A DNA stretch of 64,000 nt from SHZL01 sp963708905 (GCA_963708905.1 CAVPUV010000052.1:186001-250000); one strand, 5' to 3'. Positions 51,145 through 60,151 are shown, counted from the first letter of the stretch. Notes: a model not told the origin generated them from the letters alone. Made by a program: numbers and translations.

Positions 51145-52971
51145 TTGACATCTAAACAGCAGACCACGAAATTTCACGGCAAGGGATTCAGTGCCCGATT
51201 GCCCACTCAACCCGGCGTCTACCTGATGCGCGACGAAGCAGGGCAAGCCCTGTATGTCGGCAAAGCACGTAATTTGCGCAAACGCGTCGGCAGCTATTTC
51301 GATGCGCGACCAAAAGGCGAGCGCATCATGCGCATGGTGTCGCGTATACAGGCCATTGAGGTCAGCATCACGCGCAGTGAGAGCGAAGCCCTATTGCTGG
51401 AAAATGAATGGATCAAGTCGCTCAAACCCCGCTACAACATACTGCTGCGGGACGACAAGTCCTATCCATGGATCGTCATCAGCAGCAGCCATGATTTTCC
51501 CCGCATTGCCTTCCATCGTGGTGCGCGCGAGCGGAACCAGCGCTATTTTGGTCCCTATCCCTCGGCAAGCTCCGTGCGCGAAAGCATTAACCTGATTCAA
51601 AAGCTCTTCCGCCTGCGGAACTGCGAGGACAGCTATTTCTCCCATCGCAATCGTCCCTGCCTGCAATACCAGATCAGACGCTGCACTGCGCCCTGTGTCG
51701 GTTTTGCCGCGGCCGCGGAATACGCTGAGCAAGTGAGCGATGCCTTGTTATTCCTCGAAGGCAAGGACCAAAAAATCATAGATCGGCTGATCCGCCGCAT
51801 GGAGCGCGCGGCCGCACAGCGCGAGTATGAGGTGGCCGCCGTGTACCGTGATCAGATCAATACCCTCAAGCAGTTGCACGCCCAGCAGATTGTTTCCGGA
51901 GGAAATGGCAACCTTGACATCATCGTCGTGGCACAAGAGCAGGGAAAGAGTTGTGTGCAGGTAGTCTCATACCGCAATGGTCGTAATCTTGGACAGCGCA
52001 GCTACTTTCCCAGCCAGGCCGAATCGCATGAGGCCGCGGAAGTTCTGGATGCTTTTCTCGGACAGTATTACCAGGAGCGTGTGCCACCGCCGCAATTGGT
52101 GCTTTCCCATCCTGTCGAAAACCACGAGCTTCTGGCGGCAGCATTTTCCCTGGCGGCAGGGCGTAAGGTTGGAATCCAGTCACATCCGCGTGGAGATCGG
52201 CGCAAGCTGTTGCAGATGGCGACGCAGAATGCGCGTCAGTCGCTGGGGCTGCGGCTGGCAAGCCAGGCCAATATGGGACGGCAAATCGAATCCCTGCAAC
52301 ATCTTTTGGGATTGGACGAACCACCCCGCACCATTGAATGCTTCGATATTTCTCATACCGCAGGCAACCAGACCGTCGGCGCCTGTGTGGTATTTGATGC
52401 CGGCGGTCCGGTCAAATCACGTTATCGCCGTTACAATCTCAAGGACATTACACCGGGAGATGATTATGCGGCGATGCGACAGGTGCTGAGTCGACGTTAT
52501 GCCCGTATGCAGACCGAACAAGGCCATGTTCCGGATCTGGTATTGATCGATGGCGGCAAGGGACAATTGCAACAGGCCACCGATGTCATGACCGAACTGG
52601 GTCTGTCCTCTGTTCCGCTGGTCGGCATTGCCAAGGGCCCTTCACGCCGGCCAGGTTTTGAGCAGTGGATCAGGCCTGCACCCGCGGCAGCGCTGCACCC
52701 GGGGCCAGCTTCGCCGGCATCACACCTCGCCCAGCAGGTGCGTGACGAAGCGCACCGTTTCGCCATTACCGGCCACCGCGGCAGGCGCAACAAGGCAACA
52801 ACCCACTCGGTGCTGGAAGATATTCCTGGTGTGGGTCCTAAGCGGCGCAGACAATTGTTGAACCAATTTGGCGGGCTGCAGGGCGTGACCCGCGCCGGCG
52901 TCGAGGAACTGGCAAGCGTTCCGGGCATCAACCGTGTGCTTGCTGAACAGATCTTCATGGCCCTGCATTAA
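51145..52971 (+). CDS. uvrC: Excinuclease ABC subunit UvrC
   Basis: UvrC makes both incisions in nucleotide excision repair. The 608-residue protein has the GIY-YIG nuclease (PGVYLMRDEAGQALYVGKAR), a Cys-rich region (LRNCEDSYFSHRNRPCLQYQ, IRRCTAPCVG), a UVR motif (residues 205-235), the RNase-H-like nuclease (RTIECFDISHTAGNQTVGA, DLVLIDGGKGQLQQA) and a helix-hairpin-helix tail (DIPGVGPKRRRQLLNQFGG). It starts at a TTG in AT-rich sequence with a weak ribosome binding site. pgsA follows, as in many relatives. Confidence 0.96.
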   Translation: MTSKQQTTKFHGKGFSARLPTQPGVYLMRDEAGQALYVGKARNLRKRVGSYFDARPKGERIMRMVSRIQAIEVSITRSESEALLLENEWIKSLKPRYNILLRDDKSYPWIVISSSHDFPRIAFHRGARERNQRYFGPYPSASSVRESINLIQKLFRLRNCEDSYFSHRNRPCLQYQIRRCTAPCVGFAAAAEYAEQVSDALLFLEGKDQKIIDRLIRRMERAAAQREYEVAAVYRDQINTLKQLHAQQIVSGGNGNLDIIVVAQEQGKSCVQVVSYRNGRNLGQRSYFPSQAESHEAAEVLDAFLGQYYQERVPPPQLVLSHPVENHELLAAAFSLAAGRKVGIQSHPRGDRRKLLQMATQNARQSLGLRLASQANMGRQIESLQHLLGLDEPPRTIECFDISHTAGNQTVGACVVFDAGGPVKSRYRRYNLKDITPGDDYAAMRQVLSRRYARMQTEQGHVPDLVLIDGGKGQLQQATDVMTELGLSSVPLVGIAKGPSRRPGFEQWIRPAPAAALHPGPASPASHLAQQVRDEAHRFAITGHRGRRNKATTHSVLEDIPGVGPKRRRQLLNQFGGLQGVTRAGVEELASVPGINRVLAEQIFMALH

Positions 52972-53098
52972 ACAAATCTGGCCACCAGGCTCCAGACGTT
53001 CGATCCGATGTAATCAGACGGGCGTGCAGCAGCTAATGTTTTTACATTCTGTAGTCTGCAATAATGGGTTTTTGCAGGACTAGCCCGGCCACCAGCCA

Positions 53099-53740
53099 AT
53101 GACCATGACTTCCCCGACCATGTTGACCCTGATGCGCATAGCGCTGGTCCCGGTCCTTGTGCTGTTTTTTTATCTGCCGTTCCACTGGTCAAATTTTGCC
53201 TGCGTGGTGGTTTTCGTGCTGGCGGCGGTTACCGATTGGGCAGATGGTTACCTCGCCCGGCGCATGGGGCAAATGTCACGTTTTGGCGCATTTCTCGATC
53301 CGGTTGCAGATAAAATCATGGTGGCGACTGCGCTGGTTATGCTGGTGCAACGCCAGCAAGCCCACGAAGTCTTGTTTGCCATCGCCGCCGCCGTCATCAT
53401 AGGCCGCGAGATCACTATTTCGGCACTGCGGGAATGGATGTCGGAAGTTGGGGAACGGGCATTGCTCAATGTTTCCTGGGTGGGCAAAATGAAAACCGGG
53501 TTCCAGATGACGGCGATCGGATTTCTTCTTTACCACGACAACATGGGATGGATTCCGATCGCCCTGATCGGCGAATTGTTGTTGTACACCGCAGCCGGAC
53601 TAACGCTCTGGTCGATGTGGACTTACCTGCAGTCCGCCTGGCCGGTGATCAGTGATTCAAGACATCACGAGCATTATGAAGAAGCTGATTTTGCCGCCAG
53701 AGGCACCACGCCCGTTAATCCAGCGCACAAGCCTGATTGA
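53099..53740 (+). CDS. pgsA: Phosphatidylglycerophosphate synthase
   Basis: PgsA makes phosphatidylglycerophosphate, the first step to PG and cardiolipin. The 213-residue membrane protein has the CDP-alcohol phosphotransferase motif in TDWADGYLARRMGQ then FGAFLDPVADKIM, with all four Asp and both Gly in place. About five membrane helices follow the usual pattern. The tail beyond residue 180 is hydrophilic. It follows uvrC by about 130 bases. Confidence 0.95.
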   Translation: MTMTSPTMLTLMRIALVPVLVLFFYLPFHWSNFACVVVFVLAAVTDWADGYLARRMGQMSRFGAFLDPVADKIMVATALVMLVQRQQAHEVLFAIAAAVIIGREITISALREWMSEVGERALLNVSWVGKMKTGFQMTAIGFLLYHDNMGWIPIALIGELLLYTAAGLTLWSMWTYLQSAWPVISDSRHHEHYEEADFAARGTTPVNPAHKPD

Positions 53741-53750
53741 GACCAGTACC

Positions 53751-55001
53751 ATGACCAGCACCAACCTTCGCCGTGACACGCCGACAGTACACATTGGCCA
53801 CATACGAGTCGGAAGCCAGCATCCGATCGTGGTGCAGTCCATGACCAATACCGACACCGCGGACGCAAGCTCAACCGCGCGCCAGGTTGCCGAGCTGGCA
53901 CGTGCGGGATCGGAGCTGGTGCGCATCACGGTTAACACGCTGCAGGCGGCCCAGGCGGTGCCGGATATCGTGCGCCGCCTGGAAATGATGTCCTGTAAAG
54001 TACCCCTGATCGGCGACTTTCACTACAACGGCCATACCTTGCTGTCCGCGGTACCGGAATGTGCCCAACTGTTGGCCAAGTACCGCATTAATCCGGGCAA
54101 TGTCGGGTTTGGGCGTAAACGCAATGACCAGTTTGCCACGATTATCAGTCTGGCCCTGCAATACCGGAAGCCGGTGCGCATCGGTGTCAATTGGGGCAGC
54201 CTGGACAGCAGTCTGCTGGCTCGCATGATGGACGAAAATGCCGCGCGTAAAAATCCTCTGGATGCGCGCCGGGTCATGCGTGAAGCATTGATCCTCTCGG
54301 CGCTGGACAGCGCAACCCAGGCCGAAGCGCTTGGCATGGGTCACGACAGCATCGTCCTGTCCTGCAAAGTCAGCGATGTGCAGGATCTGATCGCGGTGTA
54401 TCGCAGCCTGGCTTCACGTTGCGATTACCCGCTACACCTCGGATTGACCGAGGCCGGCATGGGTAGCAAGGGAATCGTATGCTCGACGGCTGCCCTGGCG
54501 GTGCTGCTGCAGGAAGGGATTGGCGATACCATCCGCATTTCGCTGACCCCGGAACCCGGACAGGCGCGCACCGACGAGGTCGTGGTGGCGCAGGAACTGC
54601 TGCAAAGCATGGGCATGCGGGCTTTCTCTCCCATGGTGACGGCCTGCCCCGGTTGCGGCCGCACCACCAGCACATTTTTTCAGGAGCTGACAAGCGATGT
54701 GCAAACTTTTGTACGCGAACGCATGCCCACCTGGCGTACGCGCCACCAGGGCGTGGAAAACCTGTCGTTGGCGGTAATGGGCTGCGTGGTCAATGGCCCG
54801 GGAGAGAGCCGTCACGCCAATATCGGCATCAGCTTGCCGGGAACGGGCGAGACGCCCGTCGCCCCGGTATTCATCGACGGCCATAAAGCAGCAACGCTGC
54901 GCGGCGAAACCCTGACGGACGATTTTCTTCAGCTGATCGAGCAATATGTGCAGGATCACTACCCGGCTTTCCTGCCGGCAACCAAGAATGAGACTTCATG
55001 A
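53751..55001 (+). CDS. ispG: 4-hydroxy-3-methylbut-2-enyl diphosphate synthase IspG
   Basis: IspG is the [4Fe-4S] enzyme of the penultimate MEP-pathway step. The 416-residue protein has PIVVQSMTNTDTADASSTAR, LVRITVNTLQAAQAVPDIV, YRINPGNVGFGRKRNDQF, PLHLGLTEAGMGSKG, and the cluster ligands in TACPGCGRTT and MGCVVNGPGES. The central region is longer than in E. coli IspG, a variant common in other proteobacteria. I prefer the ATG at 53751, 10 bases after pgsA; one at 53676 would add 25 residues and overlap pgsA. Confidence 0.94.
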   Translation: MTSTNLRRDTPTVHIGHIRVGSQHPIVVQSMTNTDTADASSTARQVAELARAGSELVRITVNTLQAAQAVPDIVRRLEMMSCKVPLIGDFHYNGHTLLSAVPECAQLLAKYRINPGNVGFGRKRNDQFATIISLALQYRKPVRIGVNWGSLDSSLLARMMDENAARKNPLDARRVMREALILSALDSATQAEALGMGHDSIVLSCKVSDVQDLIAVYRSLASRCDYPLHLGLTEAGMGSKGIVCSTAALAVLLQEGIGDTIRISLTPEPGQARTDEVVVAQELLQSMGMRAFSPMVTACPGCGRTTSTFFQELTSDVQTFVRERMPTWRTRHQGVENLSLAVMGCVVNGPGESRHANIGISLPGTGETPVAPVFIDGHKAATLRGETLTDDFLQLIEQYVQDHYPAFLPATKNETS

Positions 55002-55810
55002 GCTTATTACACAAAAAAAATCTGTCCGAACTTGCTGATGCGCACGATTTGTACCAGCGATCGGTGCAAGACGTCGAGGCCGAAATTGACTTCATCGAAG
55101 AGACCTGGAACCAGCTCAGGCGACGGCCGGCAGAACTCTTGCGCGAAGACTTTTGCGGTACAGCCAATACCGCCTGCGAATGGGTGCGCAGAGGTGTGGG
55201 GAATTACGCGATCGGTATTGACCTGGACCGGGCCGTGCTGGACTGGGGTGAGCGCAACAATGTTGCTGCATTAAAACCGCAAGAACAGCGACGTATCGAA
55301 TTGGTATACGGTAACGTTCTGGAAGTGCCGCCCCGACTGGCTGATATCGTGCTGGCGATGAATTTCAGCTATTTCCTGTTTCACACCCGCGACGCCTTGC
55401 GCGAATATTTCAGTTGCGTTCATGAAGGCTTGACGCAGGATGGGCTGTTTTTCCTCGATGCCTACGGCGGCTACGACGCTCCGCGCGAGCTCGAGGAAGC
55501 CCGTGACTGCGAAGGTTTCACCTACATATGGGATCAGGCAGCTTTCAATCCGATCGATTCGCTGATGACCTGCCATATCCATTTTGAATTTCCCGACGGT
55601 TCGCGCATGGAGCGTGCCTTCACCTACCATTGGCGCCTTTGGACCCTGCCGGAAATACGCGAGATTTTGTTCGAGGCCGGATTTCGTCAGGCGGATATTT
55701 ACTGGGAAGGTACGGACGGGGACAGCCAGGAAGGTAATGGCCTCTATGCGCCCAGCGAGACCGGAGAGGCCGATGCCGGCTGGGTATGCTACATCGTGGC
55801 TCAGGCTTGA
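54998..55810 (+). CDS. Class I SAM-dependent methyltransferase
   Basis: The 270-residue protein has a Rossmann methyltransferase core: LREDFCGTANTACEWVRRGVG (motif I variant), AIGIDLDRAVLDWGERNN, VYGNVLEVPPRLADIVLAMNFSYFLF and a late HWRLWTLPEIREILFEAGF. The substrate is unknown. Its start overlaps the ispG stop (ATGA). It ends convergently with ygfZ, overlapping it by 10 bases. Confidence 0.85.
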   Translation: MSLLHKKNLSELADAHDLYQRSVQDVEAEIDFIEETWNQLRRRPAELLREDFCGTANTACEWVRRGVGNYAIGIDLDRAVLDWGERNNVAALKPQEQRRIELVYGNVLEVPPRLADIVLAMNFSYFLFHTRDALREYFSCVHEGLTQDGLFFLDAYGGYDAPRELEEARDCEGFTYIWDQAAFNPIDSLMTCHIHFEFPDGSRMERAFTYHWRLWTLPEIREILFEAGFRQADIYWEGTDGDSQEGNGLYAPSETGEADAGWVCYIVAQA

Positions 55811-56619
55811 TCGATCCGCCGGGCTGACCAGTTTCCCCCTTTGTATTGCAGGAAGTTCAACGAGCGATCAGCCTCCACAGGGGCGACCACCAGCAACGTT
55901 GTGTTTGTGCCGCCGGTACCCGCTACCTCAACCACGACCCCTTCGATTTGTTCGCCGGCGCTGATCAGCACACAGCTTTCACCGGGGTTCAGATTCGGAC
56001 TGCCATCCAGTTCCAACAGCACGGGTCTGCGTTTGAGCTTTCCCAGATAACGGGTGCGGGCGATAATTTCCTGACCGGGGTAACACCCCTTGGAAAAACT
56101 GACGGCGCCTATTCGTTCCAGGCCCAGCATTTGCGGCAGAAAGCGTTCACTGGTTTCACTTTGCAGCCAGCTGATGCCACGCCGGATTTCCTCCCGGCGC
56201 CAGTGCATCAGCGCTGTTCCGCGCTCCATTTGCGGGGTGGTCAAAACATAGCGCAATGAAACGCCACCGGGCGTGAATACAGCCGCCTGGGCTGTGGCGA
56301 TTTCATGTTCATGCAATCCCGCTACCTGCATCTCGGGTAGCGCCTCGACGTTTACTTTCGCGCGTAACACGAACATTCGCAGGCGCTGCGCTACCAGGCT
56401 CGCCAGGCTGGCTTGTGTGATAATGAACCAGGCAGGATCCTGGCGGCACACCAGCAGCACGGCAATGACCTGGCCGCGCGGTGAACAATAAGCGGCAAAA
56501 CACGATTGGCCATCGGCCAGCGCGCTTATGTCAGCAGCCAGTTGAGCATGCAGGAAACCACCGGCATCGGCGCCCTTCACTTTGTGTATGGTCAGGTAGG
56601 GCAGAGGAGTTATCATCAA
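55801..56619 (-). CDS. ygfZ: Folate-binding Fe-S cluster repair protein YgfZ
   Basis: YgfZ binds tetrahydrofolate and helps keep certain Fe-S enzymes active. The 272-residue protein has a GcvT-like fold with HAQLAADISALADGQSCFAAYCSPRGQVIAVL and the family signature FSKGCYPGQEIIARTRYLGK containing the conserved Cys. Length is slightly below E. coli YgfZ. It is divergent from the ygfX-like gene. Adjacent [4Fe-4S] ispG and HiPIP genes may be clients, but that is only suggestive. Confidence 0.93.
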   Translation of the reverse strand: MMITPLPYLTIHKVKGADAGGFLHAQLAADISALADGQSCFAAYCSPRGQVIAVLLVCRQDPAWFIITQASLASLVAQRLRMFVLRAKVNVEALPEMQVAGLHEHEIATAQAAVFTPGGVSLRYVLTTPQMERGTALMHWRREEIRRGISWLQSETSERFLPQMLGLERIGAVSFSKGCYPGQEIIARTRYLGKLKRRPVLLELDGSPNLNPGESCVLISAGEQIEGVVVEVAGTGGTNTTLLVVAPVEADRSLNFLQYKGGNWSARRIDQA

Positions 56620-56720
56620 TCAAGCAATGCTTTTTCAGGATTTTTTGCGCTGTTGCGCAGCGGTGGCTATTGTAACCAATACAACACCGCGTGGCAGCTT
56701 GATTTAAGCAGGTTGAATCA

Positions 56721-57161
56721 ATGGCACAGCCGCCATGCATTGAATTACAAACCGGTCCCGGCCGGCTTTACCGCATCGCAGTGCCGGGGTTGTGGCTGCT
56801 TGCAGCTGCAGTCGTGGTGGCGCATGTGCAGGTGCTGGCCTGGCCACTGTCAGCAGCAGCCTGCAGTTTGCTCGCCCTGTTGTGGCCAGGGGTAAATGAT
56901 CCACTACAGAAAACGCACAGGCTCTTCCTGTATAGCAACGGGACGGCTGTCCTTGACGATCTGAGAGGAACCTGGGGTGCGCAGTCCTGGTCATGCCGTT
57001 GGTTCTCGCTGCTGCGCATTGACCAGCCAAACAGAACCCTGCGTGTACTGGTATCCGCCCGTTGCAACCGTGCGGACGATTACCGCAGACTGCTGGTCTG
57101 GATACGATTTGTGCCCTTCGACACAGCCCGGGGTGGGCCCAGTCCGGGGCAGTCATGCTGA
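56721..57161 (+). CDS. YgfX/CptA-like membrane protein
   Basis: The 146-residue protein has two adjacent hydrophobic segments (LWLLAAAVVVAHVQVLAWPL and SAAACSLLALLWP) followed by a beta-rich soluble part with LFLYSNGTAVLDDLRGTWG and LLRIDQPNRTLRVLVSARC. This is the layout of YgfX (PF07254), usually next to sdhE and ygfZ. Here ygfZ is divergent and sdhE is not present between them. YgfX was once proposed as a toxin (CptA); that is disputed. It overlaps the downstream kinase by 7 bases. Confidence 0.75.
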   Translation: MAQPPCIELQTGPGRLYRIAVPGLWLLAAAVVVAHVQVLAWPLSAAACSLLALLWPGVNDPLQKTHRLFLYSNGTAVLDDLRGTWGAQSWSCRWFSLLRIDQPNRTLRVLVSARCNRADDYRRLLVWIRFVPFDTARGGPSPGQSC

Positions 57162-58276
57162 CTTCAGCAGCAAAGGATTCCAGTTTTTTTGAGGCCCTCA
57201 TGGATGCGGCCATCGATGCCATCATCATCATCGACCAACATGCCAGTATCCGGCGCTTCAATCGCAGTGCACAGCGCATGTTTGGTTACCGTGAACAGGA
57301 AGTATTGAAGCGCAATGTCAACCTGCTGATGCCTGAGCCGCAACGGGGACAACACGACGGTTATGTCAGCCGCTATCTCGAAACCGGGAAAGCTGCCGTC
57401 ATAGGCCTGGGTCGCGAAGTGACCGGCATGCGCAAGAACGGGGAAATTTTCCCGATGCGGCTTTCCCTGGGTGAGTCGCGACTGCAGGAAGAGGTGTACT
57501 TTGTCGGCATCGTGCATGATCTGAGCGAGCGTGAGGCCAACAGGGAGAAACTGAAGACCCTCGAACAACAATTGTTTCACACCGACCGGCTGCTCACGCT
57601 GGGGGAACTGACGGCAGGCATTGCCCATGAAATCAACCAACCCTTGACTGCCATCGCAGCTTATGCCGACGCAGTGCGTCATCTGGTCGAAAGCGGACCC
57701 GGCCCGATGGATCCGGCGCTGCACACCATTTGCTCGCGTATCAGTGAGCAGTCGAGGAGAGCGGCGGCAGTGGTTGATCGATTGCGCAAACTGGTGCGTA
57801 GCGGAACGACCAGCAAGGCGCGGCATAATATAAAGAATATCGTTAATAGTATGTTGTTACTGTTTGATTATGAAATAAAAAAAACTGGAATTGTTTTACA
57901 GGTTCAGGCTCCTGAACAGCTGACCGCAGTGTTCGTCGACGAGATCCAGATTCAGCAAATCCTGGTAAATCTGGTCAAGAACAGCCTCGACGCCATAGTT
58001 GAATGCGGGCAGCGTAACGGCAAAATCGATATCGTCATCGCGCAGCAGCGGGCTGAGTTGGTCATTTCCGTGTTGGATAATGGGCCCGGCGTATCAGATC
58101 AGAGCCGGGCAAACCTGTTTGTACCGTTTTACACCAGCAAAGCCAAAGGCGTCGGTCTGGGCCTGAGCATCTGCAAGCACATTGCTGCGGTGCACGGCGG
58201 CAGTCTGTCCTTTATCTCTTCGCCGTCGGGCGGCGCGTGCTTCACTCTGAAACTGCCGCTTTCGTTTATAGGGTAA
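57155..58276 (+). CDS. FixL-like PAS-domain sensor histidine kinase
   Basis: The 373-residue soluble kinase has one PAS domain (residues 8-125: FFEALMDAAIDAIIIIDQ, NRSAQRMFGYREQEVL, NVNLLMPEPQRGQHDGYVSRYLETG, GLGREVTGMRKNGEIFPMRL), the FixL-type HGxY-containing form. The phospho-His is near residue 158 (GIAHEINQPLTAIAAYADAV), with ATP boxes NLVKNSLDAI, DNGPGV and GVGLGLSICKHI. FixL binds haem in PAS to sense oxygen; the haem His is not certain here. The fixJ-like gene follows 7 bases later. Confidence 0.9.
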   Translation: MLTSAAKDSSFFEALMDAAIDAIIIIDQHASIRRFNRSAQRMFGYREQEVLKRNVNLLMPEPQRGQHDGYVSRYLETGKAAVIGLGREVTGMRKNGEIFPMRLSLGESRLQEEVYFVGIVHDLSEREANREKLKTLEQQLFHTDRLLTLGELTAGIAHEINQPLTAIAAYADAVRHLVESGPGPMDPALHTICSRISEQSRRAAAVVDRLRKLVRSGTTSKARHNIKNIVNSMLLLFDYEIKKTGIVLQVQAPEQLTAVFVDEIQIQQILVNLVKNSLDAIVECGQRNGKIDIVIAQQRAELVISVLDNGPGVSDQSRANLFVPFYTSKAKGVGLGLSICKHIAAVHGGSLSFISSPSGGACFTLKLPLSFIG

Positions 58277-58283
58277 CCTGCCT

Positions 58284-58895
58284 ATGCGCAATGACAGCAG
58301 GGTATGCATCATCGATGATGACGAAGCCATCCGCGAAGCGCTGCATATGCTGCTGTTTGCCGCCGGCATCCCCAGTCATACCTATCCGTCGGCGGACAGG
58401 TTCCTGGCGCGTGCCGATACCCGGGACTTCGACTGTATGCTGTTGGACATACGCATGCCAGGTATGGATGGGCTGGAACTGTTTCACTTGTTGCTGCGCC
58501 AGCAAGCGCCATACCCCATCATTTTCATTACCGGGCACGGAGACATACCGCTGGCCGTTACCGCCATCAAGCAAGGAGCTTTCGATTTCCTCACCAAACC
58601 GTTCAAGCAGGGCGAACTGCTGGAGAAAGTGCAGAACGCCATCAGGCACTACCAGGGCCAGCGCCAACAACTGCGAAACATCCAGGAACTCAGCCGGCGT
58701 GCACTGTCCTGCACCCCCCGCGAACAGGACGTTATGCGATTGATGGTACAGGGTCTACCCAACAAGGGCATTGCCGAAGCCTTGAGCATCAGCCCGCGAA
58801 CGGTTGAAATTCATCGTGCGCATGTAATGGAGAAAATGGAAGCCGAGTCCTTGCCGGCACTGGTACGCATGATGACCCTACTGAGGGAACTCTGA
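58284..58895 (+). CDS. FixJ-like response regulator
   Basis: The 203-residue protein has a receiver with DDDEAIREAL, phospho-Asp near residue 55 (MLLDIRMPGMDG), Thr in FITGHGDIPLAVTAIKQGAFDFLTKPF, and a LuxR/FixJ-type helix-turn-helix (LSCTPREQDVMRLMVQGLPNKGIAEALSISPRTVEIHRAHVMEKM). It is the partner of the FixL-like kinase. Targets may be the downstream HiPIP and cbb3 oxidase genes, by analogy with FixLJ control of fixNOQP; I could not identify a binding site. Confidence 0.9.
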   Translation: MRNDSRVCIIDDDEAIREALHMLLFAAGIPSHTYPSADRFLARADTRDFDCMLLDIRMPGMDGLELFHLLLRQQAPYPIIFITGHGDIPLAVTAIKQGAFDFLTKPFKQGELLEKVQNAIRHYQGQRQQLRNIQELSRRALSCTPREQDVMRLMVQGLPNKGIAEALSISPRTVEIHRAHVMEKMEAESLPALVRMMTLLREL

Positions 58896-59062
58896 TTGAG
58901 TCAGAGTTTCCCTCAGTAGTGCGCATCCGAGAATGGATGCACGCTAACGCGGCACATGGAAGTGCCGCCATTTTCAATGACGTAAGTCATTGAAAATGAG
59001 AGCGAAGCAAAACCACGCTTTTGCTTCGCGGTTCCATAACGGGCTGGGATGCCCGTTTATGG
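58878..59062 (+). repeat. Train of six consecutive hairpins after the fixJ-like gene
   Basis: Six inverted repeats follow with almost no spacing: 58878-58919 (18-bp arms, one bulge, spanning the fixJ stop), 58923-58940 (GCATCC/GGATGC), 58949-58968 (GCGGCAC/GTGCCGC), 58969-58998 (CATTTTCAATGAC-GTAA-GTCATTGAAAATG), 59002-59029 (GCGAAGCAAAA/TTTTGCTTCGC) and 59034-59062 (CCATAACGGGC/GCCCGTTTATGG, one bulge). The first may terminate transcription. The rest may be a structured RNA or protein-binding palindromes. Confidence 0.85.
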
Positions 59063-59146
59063 ACAGACACTAAGTAGTTTCCCTGATGGCGGCGACGGCC
59101 ATTCCACATAAGGTGTTCCGAACTATAGTAGGCATGCAGCATCCCA

Positions 59147-59554
59147 ATGCCGCGTGGTGGTGGAGGGCGAGCGATCAAAGAAGAACCGGCCAAGGACATC
59201 CTGGTTTTGCTGGAACCGGATGAAAGTGTTTGCGATGCCCTGCGGACATTATTGCAGGGGCGCGGCTGGGCTATCGAAACAGCAAAGGAGGCGCATGACC
59301 TCGAACTCTTGCTGCAGAAATTAAGAGTTACAGCGGTTATCAGTGAAGCCTGCCTGCCGAACTGTCAGGCTGCGGACATTCTTCGAACCTGTGCGCGGCA
59401 ACACGTACCAGTCATTTTCACCGGCTATGACTTGCCCGCGCAAACTGCCGTGGACCTGATTCGTCAGGGTGGTCATGACTACCTGGAAAAACCATTCCAG
59501 CAGGAAAGATTACTGGATTTGCTGAAACGCCTGCCAAACAGGCACAATAGCTGA
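59147..59554 (+). CDS. Receiver-like protein with Glu at the phospho-acceptor position
   Basis: The 135-residue protein has a receiver fold: DILVLLEPDESVCDALRTLL, a strand AVISEACLPN, VPVIFTGYDLPAQTAVDLIRQG and DYLEKPFQQERLLDLLKRLP. The strand that normally reads D-x-x-MP has Glu near residue 67 instead of Asp. The conserved Thr and Lys are kept. Glu can mimic a phosphorylated Asp, so it may be locked on or regulated by other means. The exact start is uncertain because the first ten residues are Gly/Arg-rich with no clear ribosome binding site. Confidence 0.7.
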   Translation: MPRGGGGRAIKEEPAKDILVLLEPDESVCDALRTLLQGRGWAIETAKEAHDLELLLQKLRVTAVISEACLPNCQAADILRTCARQHVPVIFTGYDLPAQTAVDLIRQGGHDYLEKPFQQERLLDLLKRLPNRHNS

Positions 59555-59598
59555 GCATTCCCCGCGCGGGGTCTCAATCAACCATTTTGGAGGCAATC

Positions 59599-59946
59599 GT
59601 GAACAAAGAGCAAAGAATTGGTCGCAGGAGTTTTCTCAAACTCGGTGTGCAGGCTGGTGGCGGAATGCTGGCCTTGTCAGCCATCCCGATACAACTGATG
59701 GCAGAGGAAGATAAAGTAGTGGAAACTGAACCCCTGGCCCAGGCCATGGGTTATGCCATAGACGCTACTACGGTGGATACGGCCAAGTTCCCGAAACGAG
59801 CAGGGGAAGCTGGCGCCAAGCAGTTCTGCCATAACTGCGCTCTGTTTGCCGGTGAGCCTGACAGCGCTTTCGCACCCTGCAGTATTTTCCAGAATCGCCT
59901 GGTGGCCAACAGTGGCTGGTGCAATGCCTGGGTAGCCAAGGCCTGA
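59599..59946 (+). CDS. High-potential iron-sulfur protein (HiPIP)
   Basis: HiPIPs are periplasmic [4Fe-4S] electron carriers that can feed terminal oxidases or photosynthetic reaction centres. The 115-residue precursor starts at a GTG after TTTTGGAGGCAATC, has a Tat signal (GRRSFLKLGVQAGGG), and the four-Cys pattern KQFCHNCALFAGE, FAPCSIFQN and NSGWCNAW. Tat export in folded form is typical. It lies directly upstream of ccoNOQP, but separated by a terminator. Confidence 0.95.
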   Translation: MNKEQRIGRRSFLKLGVQAGGGMLALSAIPIQLMAEEDKVVETEPLAQAMGYAIDATTVDTAKFPKRAGEAGAKQFCHNCALFAGEPDSAFAPCSIFQNRLVANSGWCNAWVAKA

Positions 59947-60092
59947 CTGAGGCAGAGGGGCTGGGGCGTAACACCCTGATCACTCATGGGCGGTGAGGGC
60001 ACCGGGCCGTGCCTGAAGTCACTTTTATCAGGGGCAGACATTTTTCACTGCTTGCTATCAGCCGGAGACTCCAGCAAATAAAATAAACCCGG

Positions 60093-60122
60093 ACCGGTCT
60101 GCTGCGGCAGACCGGTTTATTT
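60093..60122 (+). terminator. Terminator between HiPIP and ccoN
   Basis: ACCGGTCTGC-TGCG-GCAGACCGGT is a perfect 10-bp stem followed by TTATTTG, about 145 bases after the HiPIP stop and 30 bases before ccoN. It could also act as an attenuator within a common transcript, since it is so close to ccoN. Confidence 0.8.
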
Positions 60123-60151
60123 GCCGGGGACGAGTTTTTTGGGAATGATCC

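Noticed and set aside
59950..60150. FNR/Anr box before ccoN
   Set aside because: No sequence close to TTGATNNNNATCAA was found in the region.
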